Positions 46,950-57,680 are shown, numbered from the stretch's first letter. The stretch is 64,000 nt of DNA from Pseudomonas parasichuanensis (GCF_021601385.1 NZ_BQHO01000001.1:62001-126000), one strand, 5' to 3'. Made by a program: numbers and translations. Notes: generated by a model not told the origin, from the letters alone.

Positions 46950-49900
46950 ATGAAATTCATCGAGCGATTTTCGCGCAAGCCCAGCCAGCAGCCGCAGCCG
47001 GCCGATGCCGCCCAGGCGCCGCTGTTGATGGCCCTTGAACCGCGAATCATGTTCGATGCGTCCGTTGGCGTGGTCGCCCAGGACGCCGCGGCCGATGTCG
47101 CCAAGGACACGGCCAAGGACAGCACCTCCGCAGACAAGACCGCTGCTTCGGCCGCCAGTGCCCCCAGTGCCGCCAGCAGCGCGCAGAACACCCAACGCCA
47201 GGAAGTGGTGTTCATCGACGGCCAGGTAGCTAATGTCGGTGAACTGCTGCAGGGCCTGTCGGGCAATGCCGAGGTGGTGATCCTCGACCCGAACAAGGAC
47301 GGCCTGCAGCAGATGGCTGACTACCTCAAGGGTCGCGAGGGCCTGGACGCCATCCACCTGCTGTCCCACGGTGCTGATGGCAGCGTGCAGATGGGCAACC
47401 TGTGGTTGTCCAACGCCAACCTTTCCGAGCACCGCGCAGAGCTGGAAAGCATCGGCACCGCGCTCAAGGCCGACGGCGACCTGATGCTCTACGGTTGCCG
47501 GGTTGGCGAGACCGAGCGGGGCCAGGCGTTCATCGACCAACTGGCGCAGATCACCGGTGCCGATGTCGCCGCCTCCGCCGACGACACCGGTGCTGCGGAC
47601 CTGGGTGGCAACTGGGCGCTGGAACGCACCAGCGGCACCATCGGGACCACTGCCCTGGGCGCGCAACTGCAGGGTTACGAGGCCCTCATGGCCGTCTCCT
47701 TCAGCGGCGATGCCAATGCTACCGGGCCGGTCCTGGGTACTGGCCAGTTGTCGCGGATGGTGGTCGGCGACTTCAACAATGACGGTCGCGCCGACATCCT
47801 CTACCAGATTGGCGGCGATGGGACCGCCTGGCGCTTCGCTGCGGGCAACGCCAACGGCACCTTCACCGTGGTCGACCAGGCTCAGTCGCCGTTTGCCAAC
47901 GTGACGCTGGTCAACGCCGCAAGCAACGGCATCAACTACTACGCGGCGGACTTCGACAAGGACGGCGATATCGACTTGCTCGGCGTGGTGTCCGGCGGGG
48001 CGGCGTACCTCTACCGCAACAGCAACGGTGTTTTCAGCCAGGAAACCGCCGTCGGCTTCGGTGGCACCCAGTACAACGTGCGCCTGGTCGTGGGCGACTT
48101 CGACGGCGATGGCGCCGCCGATATCCTCTATCAACCCGGCAACGTCGACGCCGGCAACAGCTGGCGCTATGCCAGGAACAACGGTGACGGTACCTTCACC
48201 GATGTGGTGCAGTCCGCGTCACCGTTCGCCGCGTTCACCCTGGGCAGCTACAGCTCGTTCAACTACCGGGTCCTGGATTTCGATGGCGACGGCGACCTCG
48301 ACATCATGTGGGTGTCCAACGGTTCCAAGGGCACGCTGTACCTCAACAACGGCGGCACCTTCACCCTGGGTTCGACCAGCAACTTCCCGACCACGCCGTA
48401 CGGCGGGCGTACCCTGTGGGGAGATTTCGACGGTGACGGCGATGCCGACGTGTTCTGGCAGGACGGCACCAACGGCAGCGAGTGGAAGTACAGCGTGAAC
48501 AATGGCGACGGTACCTTCACAACCGTCACCCGCGCCGTTTCGCCGTTCGCCGGCCTGAACATGGTCGACTTCAGCAACAGCAACTTCCGCGCTGGCGACT
48601 TCGATGGCGATGGCGACCTGGACGTCATCGGTATTTCCGCGACAGGCAGTTCCTACGTGTATTACCAGTCGGGTGCTACGCCCCGGTTGGTCAGCGCCAC
48701 GCCGGCCGACGACAGCCTGAACGTATCGCCAGGGGCCAACATCACCCTGACTTTCAGCGAGAGCGTGAGCAAGGGCGCCGGCAATATCTACATCGTGCGT
48801 ACCTCAGACAACCAGATCGTCCAGACCATCGACGTGACCAGCGGCCAGGTCTCCGGCTCCGGCACCACCTGGACCATCGATCCGTCGGACCTGGTCCAGG
48901 GCACCGCCTATGCCGTGCGCGTCGACAGCAAGACCTTCGTCAATACCGACGGCAAGGTCTACAAGGGTATCTACAACAGCACCGCGCTGAACTTCACCAC
49001 CGCCACCGTGGCGGCGCCGGTGATCGCCAACCTCAACGGCGACGCAGTCAACTACGCCGAAAAGAGCAGCGGCATCCTCATCGACCAGAGCGACAACGCC
49101 GTGGTCACCGACGCCGACTCGGCCAACTTCAACGGCGGCAGCGTGCGCGTGTCGGTCACCGGCGGTGCCGTGACCAACGAAGACGTGCTGTCGATCTTGA
49201 GCCTTGGCACTGCTGCCGGGCAGATCTCTGTGTCTGGCAGCAACGTACTTTACGGCGGTGTCATCATCGGTGCGTTCACCGGTGGCAGCGGCGGCAACGC
49301 CCTGGTCATCACCCTCAACGCCAGCGCCGACGCCAATGCAGTGACTGCGCTGGTGCGCAGCCTGCAGTACAGCAACAGCAACACCACCACGCCGAACACC
49401 GGCGCGCGCACCCTCAGCGTCACGGTGACCGACGAGACCGGCACTACCAGCACTGCGGCCGCGGTCACGGTCAATATCCTGGCGGTCAACGATGCGCCGG
49501 TGGTCAGCGTCACCGGCACCAACCCGACCTTTACCGAGGACGGTTCGGGCGTGGCCGTGTTCAGCGGGGCCAGCATCAACACCGTGGAGGCCGGGCAGAC
49601 TGTCGTCCTGATGACGTTCCGTGTCTCCAACCTGGCCAACGGCGCCTCGGAGAAACTGGTGATCGACGGCTCCGACGTAACCCTGACCGCCGGCACCAAC
49701 CTCACCACCCTGAACAATGGCCTGAGCGTCTCGGTCTCGGTCAACTCCGGCACCGCGACCGTGACCGTGACCCACGCCGGGTTGTCCACCGCGACCGCGC
49801 AGACCATCGTCAACAACGTCGCCTATCGCAACGACAGCAACGCACCGAGCGGCACCTCGCGTACGGTCACCCTGAGCAACGTGCGCGACAGTGGCGGCAC

Positions 49901-52900
49901 CCTCTACGGCGGCCAGAACACCACCTCGCCGAACATCGCCAGTGTCGTCACCCTGGTCGCAGTCAATGACGCGCCGACCTTGAGCGGTGGTCCGTACGTG
50001 ATCACCTCGGTCAACGAGAACACCACCAGCGCTGCCGTTGCCGTGTCCACCGTGCTGGCCGGCGCCACCTATGCGGACGCGGATGCGGGCGCGGCCTCCG
50101 GCATCGCCATCATCGCCACCGTCGGTCGCGGCACCTGGCAGTACTCCACCGATGGCACCACCTGGACCGCCTTCGGCACGGTCTCCACCAGCAGCGCCTT
50201 GTTGCTGGACTCCAGTACCCAGATCCGTTATGTCCCGGACAGCGCCAATGGCGAGAACGTCTCCTTCACCTACCGTGCCTGGGACCGCACCAGCGGCGCA
50301 GCGTCGACCAATGGCGTACCCAATATTGGCGACACCACTGCCAACGGCGGCACCACCGCGTACTCCAGCGGGTCTGCCCAGGCCACGCTGATCGTCACCT
50401 CGGTCAACGATGCGCCGGTGATCACCCCGGTCAACCCGACCCTGACCGGCCTGACCGACAGTTCCACCAACAACAACGGCGACGCCGTCAGCACGCTGCT
50501 CGGCGGGGTGACCGATGTCGACACCGGCGCGCTCAAGGGCATCGCCGTGAACGGCCTCACCGGCACCTACGGCACATGGCAGTTCAGCACCAACAACGGC
50601 ACCACCTGGAACGATATCGGCACCGTCTCGGATACCGCCGCGTTGCTGTTGCGTCCGGCCGACCGCGTGCGCTTCGTGCCCGATGGCATCCATGGCGAGA
50701 CCGCCACCATCACCTACCGCGCCTGGGACCAGACCGTAAATCAGGGCTACCAGGGCACCACCATGAACATCGCCGGCAGCCTCGGTGGCGCCAATGGCTA
50801 CTCCAGCGGCAGCGACACTGCCAGCGTGCTGGTCAACGCGGTCAACGACGCCCCGATCGTGACCGGCAGCGGTGGCAGCCTGGGCTGGACCGAAGGCAAC
50901 AATGTCACCTCCACCCCGGTGGTGATCGACAGCGCCCTCGCCATTTCCGACCCGGACGGTCCTGGCATCGCCTCGGCCACCATCAGCCTGGGCGGCACCT
51001 ACGTGCTCGGCGAGGATACCCTGGGCTTCACGCCCAACCCGGCGACCATGGGCAATATCACGGGCTCGTGGGACGCCGTCGCCGGCACCCTGACCCTGAC
51101 CGCCGCGGGTGGCGCGACCCAGGCGCAGTTCCAGGAAGCGCTGCGTTCGATTACCTACACCAACGGCTCGGACACCCCGACCACGACCACCCGCACCGTG
51201 TCGATCAAGGTCAACGACGGCACCCTGGACTCCAACGTGGTGACCCGCGACGTCACGATCACCGCCGTCAACGACGCGCCGATGATCAGCGCCCCGACCA
51301 ACGTCACCGTGACCGAGGACACCCTGTCGCCGGTCACCGGCATCATCCTCAGCGACGCCGACTCCAGCAGCGGCACCCTGACCCTGACCGTCACCGCCGG
51401 TACCCTTAGTGGCATCAGCGGCAGCGGCGTTACCGTCGCCGGCACCGGCTCGGCGCTGACCCTGAGCGGTACCCTGACCGCGATCAACAACTTCATTGCC
51501 GCCGGCAGCCTCAAGTACACACCGGTGTTGAACTCCAACGTCAGCGTGACCCTTGGCCTGAGCCTGGACACTGCCAGTGTCACCACTGACACGCGCAACC
51601 TTACCCTCGACATCACTCCGGTGAACGATGCGCCGACCATCAGCGGCCCGGTCAGCATCAACGTCACCGAGGACGTGGCCAAGTCCATGGCCGGCATCAC
51701 CTTCGGCGATGTCGATGCTGGCACCGGCAGCGTCCGGGTGATCTTCAGCGTGGCCAACGGCAACGGTACCTTCAGTGCCAGCGCCAGCAGCGGGGTGACC
51801 GTGACCAACAACGGCACCAACGCCATCACCCTGGAAGGTACCGTCGCTGACATCAACACCCTGGTCAGCAATGGCCGCCTGACCTACCTCGGTGCGCTGA
51901 ACGCCACCGGGGTCAAGACCATGTCGATCTCGATCAACGACAACGGCAACACTGGCAGCGGCGGGGCACTGCAGGTCAACGCCAACATCTCGCTGGTGAT
52001 TGCCGCGGTCAACGACGCGCCGGTCAACAACCTGCCGGCAGCCCAGACTGTGCTTCAGGACGGCTCGCTGGTGTTCAGCAGCGCCAACGGCAACCTGATC
52101 ACCATCAGCGACGTGGATGCCGGCGGCAACGTCATCAAGCTGTCCCTGACCTCCGTCAACGGGCAGATGACCCTGGGTTCGATCGTCGGGCTGAGCTTCG
52201 CCACCGGCGATGGCAGCAACGACACGGCCATGGTCTTCACCGGCACCCTGGCGGCCATCAACGCCGCGCTGAACGGCCTGACCTTCACGCCGCAGGCCGG
52301 CTACAACGGCACCGGCTCGATCACCTTCCAAAGCGACGACCAGGGCTACAGCGGCAGCGGCGGTATCAAGACCGACGTCGACACCCTCTCGATCATCATC
52401 TCGCCGATCAACCCGAAGGTCACCGGCGTGGTGGCGGCCCCGGGCAGCGACGGCGCGCACAAGGTGGGCGACCAGATCGACATCGTGGTCCAGTTCGACA
52501 ACAACGTGATCGTCGACCAAACCTCCGGCACCCCGACCCTGCTTCTGGAAACCGGCGCGATAGACCGCCAGGCGGTATACCTCAGTGGCTCCGGCACCAC
52601 CCAGCTGACCTTCCGCTACACCGTGCAGGCCGGTGATCTCAGTACCGACCTCGACTACGCCAGCACCGCTGCACTGTCGCTGAACGGCGCAGTCTTGCAG
52701 AGCCCCCAGGGCTACGCGGCGATCCTGACCCTGCCGACCCTGGGTGGCGCCAACTCCCTGGCCGGCCAGCAGGCCATCGTCGTCGACGGCGTGGCACCGA
52801 GTATCGGCAACATCGTGCTGCCGGGCGACGCCAACTACCGCCTCGGGCAAAACCTGGACTTCACCGTCAATTTCAGCGAAGCGGTCAACGTCAGCACCGC

Positions 52901-55900
52901 CGGCGGTACCCCGCGCATCGAGGTGACCCTCGACACCGGCGGCACGGCCTATGCCGAGTACGTCTCCGGCAGCGGCACCAGTGCCCTGGTGTTCCGCCTG
53001 GTGGTCGCCAGCGGCCAGCAGGACAGCAACGGCATCACCGTGGGCAGCAGCATCCAGCTCAATGGCGGCAGCATGCGCGATGCCGCCGGCAACGACAGCG
53101 CGATTGCCTTCAGCCCGGGCAACAGCAGTGGCGTGCTGGTGGACGGCGTGGTGCCGAGCGTGGCCAGCGTCAGCGTGCCGGCCAACGGCAGCTACAAGGC
53201 TGGCGATGTGCTGACCTTCACCGTCAATGCCAGCGAAGCCGTGTTTACCAGCGGCTCGCCACGCCTGGCCCTGGATATCGGCGGCAGCACTCGCTATGCC
53301 AGCCTGGTGCCGGGCAGCAGCAGCGGCGCGACCCTGGTGTTCCAGTACACCGTGCAGGCGGGGGACAGCGATGCCGACGGCATTGCGCTGGGCGCGAGCC
53401 TCGACCTCAATGGCGGGGCGGTCAAGGATAGCGCGGGCAATGACCTGGCACTGGCCCTGAACAGTGTAGGCAGCACCACGGCCGTGCTGGTCGATACCTC
53501 ACTGCCGACTGCCACCAGTATTGCCCGTAACGACGTTTCGCCGACCGGCGCCGGATCGTTCACCTATACCGTGACCTTCAGCGAAGCGGTGACCCATCTG
53601 GATACCAGTGATTTCACCCTGGTGTTCACCGGTACCGCCCACGGCAGCATCGAGAGCATCAGCAGTGTCGATGGTCGCCACTACACCGTGGTCGTGGGCA
53701 GCCTGAGCGGTGCCGGCCTGGTGCGCCTGGACCTGAACCCAGGAACCGATATTGCCGATGCCGCCGGCAACCTCGTGGCCGCCGGGCTTGTTGGCGAGAG
53801 CTACAGCGTTGACCGGGTCGCGCCGACGGTCACGGGTGTGGATGTGCCGCTCAACGGCACCTACGTCGCCGGGCAGCAGCTCGACTTCACCGTGCACATG
53901 AGCGAAGCGGTGCAGTTGGACACCAGCAACGGCTCGCCACGCCTTGAAGTCACCCTGGACAACGGCGGCACGGTGTTCGCCGATTACCTGTCCGGTTCGG
54001 GCACCGGCGCCTTGGTGTTCCGCCTTACCGTCAGCAGCGGCCAGCTGGACGCCACGGGTATTCGTGTCGGCAACGCGCTGCAGCTCAACGGCGCAACCCT
54101 GCGCGATGCCGTCGGTAACGACGCGCAGACCGGCCTCAATGGCCTGCCGGCTACCGACGGTGTGCTGATCGATGCCGTGGCCCCGAGTGTTGCCAGCGTG
54201 GCCCTGCCATTGCCCGGTACCTACAAGGCCGGGGATGTGCTGCGCTTCACCGTCAACGCCAGTGAACCGGTGATCATCGACACCAGCACCGGTACGCCTC
54301 AGTTCGCCTTGACCCTTGATGGCGTGACCCGCTACGCGCAGTACGTATCAGGTTCGGGCGGCGCGGCGCTGGTCTTTGAGTACCGCATCCAGCCTGGCGA
54401 CAATGCCGGCAGCGGCATCGCCCTGGCCGCCAGCGTCGACCTCAATGGCGCCAGCGCCCGTGACGCGGCGGGCAACGCCATGGACCTGGCGCTGAACAAC
54501 CCTGGCAATGGCAGCAGCGTGGTGATCGATACCCACGCGCCAAGTGCCCTCGAGATCGTGCGCGTCGACACCACGCCGACCAGCGCCGGCGCTGTGCGCT
54601 ACACCGTGACCTTCGACGAAGGTGTCTGCGGTGTCGACAGTGGCGACTTCACCCTCGCCTTCAGTGGCAGCGCCAGTGGGCGCATTGCCTCGGTGGAGCA
54701 GGTCAATGGCCGCACCTATGTCATCGTCGTCGACAACCTGGCCGGCATCGGCAATCTGCGCCTGGACCTGAACGCCAGCGGTACCGGCATCGTCGATGGG
54801 GCGGGCAACCCGATCACGGGTGGCCTGGCAGGCAACAGCTACGCCATCGACCGCGTCGCACCGGCGGTCAGCAGCGTGAGCGTGCCGGCCAGCGGCAGCT
54901 ACGTTGCCGGCCAGTCGCTGGACTTTACGGTCAACACCGATGAGGCGGTGCTGGTGGACACCGGCAGCGGCACGCCGCGCCTGGCGATCACCCTGGACAA
55001 CGGGCGCGTGGTCTATGCCGACTACCTGGCAGGTTCCGGCGGCAGCGCCTTGACCTTCCGCCTCATGGTCACCAGCGGCATGGCCGGCAACAGCCATTTC
55101 GGCGTGGCCGCCAACATCGACCTCAACGGCGCGAGCATGCGCGACGCCCTCGGCAACGATGCACAGACGGCCCTGAACAATGTCGGCGATCTCAGCGGCA
55201 TCCTGGTCGATGCCCGCGCGCCGCGACCGATCGGCATCGTGGTCGATGGCCCGGTACTGCCGAGCGACCGCACCTTGAGTTTCACCCTGACCTTCGATGA
55301 GGCGGTCAGCGGCGTCGATGCCGCTGACTTCAGCGTGCTGGGCACCGGCAGCGCCACTGGCGTGCTGCAGTCGGTGCAGCGCATCGATGCGCAGACCTAT
55401 CGCGTCGTGGTTGGCGACCTGCGCGGCCAGGGCACGTTGGCATTGAGCCTGAGTGCCTTGAACAGCGGTATCCAGGATGCGGTCGGCAATCAGCTGGCGG
55501 TGAACCTGGTCGGCCAGGCGCAGACCTTGCAGTCCCAGGATGTCGGCGATCTGCAATACCGCCTTGACCCGCCGCAATCGGTCAGCCAGGTGCAAACGCT
55601 GCTGGTACAGCCGCAGGCGCCGACGCTGCCGAGCAACACCAGCGTATCGCCGTTGGTGCCGCCTTCGCTGTTCGAAGTGCGTAGCGTCGGCGGCGACCTG
55701 CAGCCGCTGGGCACCATCTTCCTGGGCAACGCCAGCAGCGCGCCAAGCTTCATCGCCCAGGTGTTCGGCAGCAGTGACAGCGCTGCCGGCATCAGCGGGC
55801 AGGGCGGCTTCCTGGGCTTCGGTGGCGACAGCGCCGGGGTGTTCGGCAGCAGCACGCTGGCCAGCATCTTCAGCCACGACGTACCCGGCGTGAACGAGAT

Positions 55901-56078
55901 GAGCGTGTTCAACGGCAATCATTGGCGCCCGGCGGATATCAACCAGGGCCTGCGCGGGGTGTTCGGTGCGCCGACCTTCGGCCAGCAATTGCAGCACATC
56001 AACGAAGCCGACCAGCGCCAGGTGCGCGAGTTGGCCAATGCCCTGGCGCAGCCGACCCAGATCGGACAGCAGGCATGA
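46950..56078 (+). CDS. Giant surface protein (3042 aa): LEPR motif, DUF4347, FG-GAP repeats, cadherin/Ig-like repeats
   Basis: Starts at ATG 46950 after GGAGG. There is no Sec signal peptide; residues 29-37 read LEPRIMFDA, the conserved N-terminal tag of DUF4347 giant proteins. DUF4347 covers about 85-246 (LLSHGADGSVQMG, LMLYGCRVGE). At least five FG-GAP-type calcium motifs such as DFDGDGDLD lie at about 270-560, then a Big_5-like domain (about 578-690). Seven cadherin-like units each bear a VNDAP linker (about 845-1690). Roughly nine Ig-like repeats follow (about 1820-2850, many with FTVN.SEAV). The last 190 residues are unique. There are no RTX nonapeptides. Confidence 0.92.
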   Translation: MKFIERFSRKPSQQPQPADAAQAPLLMALEPRIMFDASVGVVAQDAAADVAKDTAKDSTSADKTAASAASAPSAASSAQNTQRQEVVFIDGQVANVGELLQGLSGNAEVVILDPNKDGLQQMADYLKGREGLDAIHLLSHGADGSVQMGNLWLSNANLSEHRAELESIGTALKADGDLMLYGCRVGETERGQAFIDQLAQITGADVAASADDTGAADLGGNWALERTSGTIGTTALGAQLQGYEALMAVSFSGDANATGPVLGTGQLSRMVVGDFNNDGRADILYQIGGDGTAWRFAAGNANGTFTVVDQAQSPFANVTLVNAASNGINYYAADFDKDGDIDLLGVVSGGAAYLYRNSNGVFSQETAVGFGGTQYNVRLVVGDFDGDGAADILYQPGNVDAGNSWRYARNNGDGTFTDVVQSASPFAAFTLGSYSSFNYRVLDFDGDGDLDIMWVSNGSKGTLYLNNGGTFTLGSTSNFPTTPYGGRTLWGDFDGDGDADVFWQDGTNGSEWKYSVNNGDGTFTTVTRAVSPFAGLNMVDFSNSNFRAGDFDGDGDLDVIGISATGSSYVYYQSGATPRLVSATPADDSLNVSPGANITLTFSESVSKGAGNIYIVRTSDNQIVQTIDVTSGQVSGSGTTWTIDPSDLVQGTAYAVRVDSKTFVNTDGKVYKGIYNSTALNFTTATVAAPVIANLNGDAVNYAEKSSGILIDQSDNAVVTDADSANFNGGSVRVSVTGGAVTNEDVLSILSLGTAAGQISVSGSNVLYGGVIIGAFTGGSGGNALVITLNASADANAVTALVRSLQYSNSNTTTPNTGARTLSVTVTDETGTTSTAAAVTVNILAVNDAPVVSVTGTNPTFTEDGSGVAVFSGASINTVEAGQTVVLMTFRVSNLANGASEKLVIDGSDVTLTAGTNLTTLNNGLSVSVSVNSGTATVTVTHAGLSTATAQTIVNNVAYRNDSNAPSGTSRTVTLSNVRDSGGTLYGGQNTTSPNIASVVTLVAVNDAPTLSGGPYVITSVNENTTSAAVAVSTVLAGATYADADAGAASGIAIIATVGRGTWQYSTDGTTWTAFGTVSTSSALLLDSSTQIRYVPDSANGENVSFTYRAWDRTSGAASTNGVPNIGDTTANGGTTAYSSGSAQATLIVTSVNDAPVITPVNPTLTGLTDSSTNNNGDAVSTLLGGVTDVDTGALKGIAVNGLTGTYGTWQFSTNNGTTWNDIGTVSDTAALLLRPADRVRFVPDGIHGETATITYRAWDQTVNQGYQGTTMNIAGSLGGANGYSSGSDTASVLVNAVNDAPIVTGSGGSLGWTEGNNVTSTPVVIDSALAISDPDGPGIASATISLGGTYVLGEDTLGFTPNPATMGNITGSWDAVAGTLTLTAAGGATQAQFQEALRSITYTNGSDTPTTTTRTVSIKVNDGTLDSNVVTRDVTITAVNDAPMISAPTNVTVTEDTLSPVTGIILSDADSSSGTLTLTVTAGTLSGISGSGVTVAGTGSALTLSGTLTAINNFIAAGSLKYTPVLNSNVSVTLGLSLDTASVTTDTRNLTLDITPVNDAPTISGPVSINVTEDVAKSMAGITFGDVDAGTGSVRVIFSVANGNGTFSASASSGVTVTNNGTNAITLEGTVADINTLVSNGRLTYLGALNATGVKTMSISINDNGNTGSGGALQVNANISLVIAAVNDAPVNNLPAAQTVLQDGSLVFSSANGNLITISDVDAGGNVIKLSLTSVNGQMTLGSIVGLSFATGDGSNDTAMVFTGTLAAINAALNGLTFTPQAGYNGTGSITFQSDDQGYSGSGGIKTDVDTLSIIISPINPKVTGVVAAPGSDGAHKVGDQIDIVVQFDNNVIVDQTSGTPTLLLETGAIDRQAVYLSGSGTTQLTFRYTVQAGDLSTDLDYASTAALSLNGAVLQSPQGYAAILTLPTLGGANSLAGQQAIVVDGVAPSIGNIVLPGDANYRLGQNLDFTVNFSEAVNVSTAGGTPRIEVTLDTGGTAYAEYVSGSGTSALVFRLVVASGQQDSNGITVGSSIQLNGGSMRDAAGNDSAIAFSPGNSSGVLVDGVVPSVASVSVPANGSYKAGDVLTFTVNASEAVFTSGSPRLALDIGGSTRYASLVPGSSSGATLVFQYTVQAGDSDADGIALGASLDLNGGAVKDSAGNDLALALNSVGSTTAVLVDTSLPTATSIARNDVSPTGAGSFTYTVTFSEAVTHLDTSDFTLVFTGTAHGSIESISSVDGRHYTVVVGSLSGAGLVRLDLNPGTDIADAAGNLVAAGLVGESYSVDRVAPTVTGVDVPLNGTYVAGQQLDFTVHMSEAVQLDTSNGSPRLEVTLDNGGTVFADYLSGSGTGALVFRLTVSSGQLDATGIRVGNALQLNGATLRDAVGNDAQTGLNGLPATDGVLIDAVAPSVASVALPLPGTYKAGDVLRFTVNASEPVIIDTSTGTPQFALTLDGVTRYAQYVSGSGGAALVFEYRIQPGDNAGSGIALAASVDLNGASARDAAGNAMDLALNNPGNGSSVVIDTHAPSALEIVRVDTTPTSAGAVRYTVTFDEGVCGVDSGDFTLAFSGSASGRIASVEQVNGRTYVIVVDNLAGIGNLRLDLNASGTGIVDGAGNPITGGLAGNSYAIDRVAPAVSSVSVPASGSYVAGQSLDFTVNTDEAVLVDTGSGTPRLAITLDNGRVVYADYLAGSGGSALTFRLMVTSGMAGNSHFGVAANIDLNGASMRDALGNDAQTALNNVGDLSGILVDARAPRPIGIVVDGPVLPSDRTLSFTLTFDEAVSGVDAADFSVLGTGSATGVLQSVQRIDAQTYRVVVGDLRGQGTLALSLSALNSGIQDAVGNQLAVNLVGQAQTLQSQDVGDLQYRLDPPQSVSQVQTLLVQPQAPTLPSNTSVSPLVPPSLFEVRSVGGDLQPLGTIFLGNASSAPSFIAQVFGSSDSAAGISGQGGFLGFGGDSAGVFGSSTLASIFSHDVPGVNEMSVFNGNHWRPADINQGLRGVFGAPTFGQQLQHINEADQRQVRELANALAQPTQIGQQA

Positions 56079-56128
56079 CTTACAGCACAACACTTGATAA
56101 GCGAGCCGTACCAGGGGGCGGCCCAAGG

Positions 56129-57604
56129 ATGAAGAAAAGCCACACACTGTTTGCCGCCAGCCTGCTGGCGCTAGCCGTCAGCGGTTGCGCCGTCACCAGC
56201 CAGCCCATCGAGCGCAGTGCCAGCGAGGCGCGCGCGCGCACCGACCTGGCCAGCATGTTCAAGGACCAGGAACCGCTCAACGGGCCCCTGACCCTGCACG
56301 AGGCCATGGCCCGCGCGGTGAAGTACAACCTCGAAGCGCGCCTGAAGGTGATGGAGGAGGCCCTGGCCAAGCGCCAGGTCGACCTGGCCCAGTTCGACAT
56401 GCTGCCGCGCATGGCGATGGAAGCCGGCTATGCCGGTCGTAGTAATACCAGCGCCTCCAGCAGCCAGAGTGTGCGCACCGGCACCCAGTCCCTGGAACCC
56501 TCGACCTCGCAGGACCGCGACCGTGACGTCGCCGACCTGACCATGGTGTGGAACGTGCTGGATTTCGGTGTCAGCTATGTCAGTGCCAAGCAGCAGGCTG
56601 ACCAGCGCCTGATCCTTCAGGAGCGCAAGCGCAAGGTCATCCATACCATCACCCAGGACGTGCGTTCGGCTTACTGGCGCGCAGTAGCGGCGCAGCGTCT
56701 GTTGAGCCAGATCGACAGCATGATGGGGCGCATCCATCAAGCCCGTGACAACAGCCAGAGCATGACCGCGCAGCGCGTCGGTGACCCGGTGCAGACGCTG
56801 AGCTACCAGCGCGCGCTGATCGAAGCCACCCGCCAGTTGGAGGACCAGCGTCGCGCGCTGTCCCTGGCCAAGACCGAGCTGGCCGCGCTGATCAACTTGC
56901 CGCTGAACAGCGACTTCACCCTGGCCCCGGACGACGGCTACGCGGTGCCCGAGTTCAAGGGCGATTTCAGCAAGCTCGAAGAGCAGGCCCTGGCCAGCCG
57001 TCCGGAGCTGCGCGAGCAGGACTACCAGGCACGCATCAGCGCCGCGGAAACCCGCAAGGCCATGCTGCGCATGCTGCCGGGCCTGGAGTTCTCCGCCGGA
57101 GGGCACTACGACAGCAACTCGTTCCTGACCAACCAGAGCTGGGCCGACTACGGCGTCAAGGTGACCTGGAACCTGTTCAACGTGCTCTCGGCACCTGCGG
57201 CGATCAAGGTCGCAGAGGCGGGCGAAGATGTGGCCGCGGCGCGTCGCCAGGCCATGTCCATGGCGGTGCTGGCGCAGTTGTACGTGGCCAACGCCAACTA
57301 CAACGAATCGGTGCGCCAGTTCCGCACCAGTGAAGAGCTGGCAACCCTCGACGGGCAGATCGCCGAGCAGCTGCGCAACCGCTACCAGACGCAGAACATC
57401 GGTGAGCTGGAGCTGATTCAGGGGGAGTTGAACAACCTTCAGACGCAGCTCAAGCGCGACCTGGCCTACGCCGAGCTGCGCAATGCCTATGCGCAGCTGT
57501 ATGTCAGCTCGGGGACCGATCTGCTGCCTGAGACCTTGCCGGACAGCAACCTGCAGACCATCGCCACGGCATTGCGCAAGGGGGAGGCCAGCTGGAATCG
57601 TTGA
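56129..57604 (+). CDS. TolC-family outer-membrane efflux/secretion lipoprotein
   Basis: 491 residues from ATG 56129, giving a lipoprotein signal (LFAASLLALAVSGC). An in-frame ATG at 56075 overlaps the giant gene stop (ATGA) and would add 18 residues. TolC features are the duplicated coiled-coil halves (LHEAMARAVKYNLEARLKV, ALASRPELREQDYQARISAA), AELAALINLPL-type hairpin KTELAALINLPLNSDF, and YQTQNIGELELIQGEL. It is presumably the outer-membrane channel for the adaptors encoded upstream. Confidence 0.92.
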   Translation: MKKSHTLFAASLLALAVSGCAVTSQPIERSASEARARTDLASMFKDQEPLNGPLTLHEAMARAVKYNLEARLKVMEEALAKRQVDLAQFDMLPRMAMEAGYAGRSNTSASSSQSVRTGTQSLEPSTSQDRDRDVADLTMVWNVLDFGVSYVSAKQQADQRLILQERKRKVIHTITQDVRSAYWRAVAAQRLLSQIDSMMGRIHQARDNSQSMTAQRVGDPVQTLSYQRALIEATRQLEDQRRALSLAKTELAALINLPLNSDFTLAPDDGYAVPEFKGDFSKLEEQALASRPELREQDYQARISAAETRKAMLRMLPGLEFSAGGHYDSNSFLTNQSWADYGVKVTWNLFNVLSAPAAIKVAEAGEDVAAARRQAMSMAVLAQLYVANANYNESVRQFRTSEELATLDGQIAEQLRNRYQTQNIGELELIQGELNNLQTQLKRDLAYAELRNAYAQLYVSSGTDLLPETLPDSNLQTIATALRKGEASWNR

Positions 57605-57638
57605 GGCTGCACAACTGTCTCCTACAGTGGGCCTGCAA

Positions 57639-57665
57639 GCCGGTGCTACATAATGTGGCACCGGC
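57639..57665. terminator. Hairpin between tolC-like and ybbP-like genes
   Basis: GCCGGTGC pairs with GCACCGGC around a 12-base loop, between converging genes. No strong T-run. Confidence 0.5.
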
Positions 57666-57680
57666 CAAGCTCACACCGTG

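Noticed and set aside
46950-56078. Large alternative frames (up to 1348 residues on the minus strand) over the giant gene
   Set aside because: Shadows caused by GC-rich third positions and repeats; the plus-strand frame has clear domains and a ribosome-binding site.
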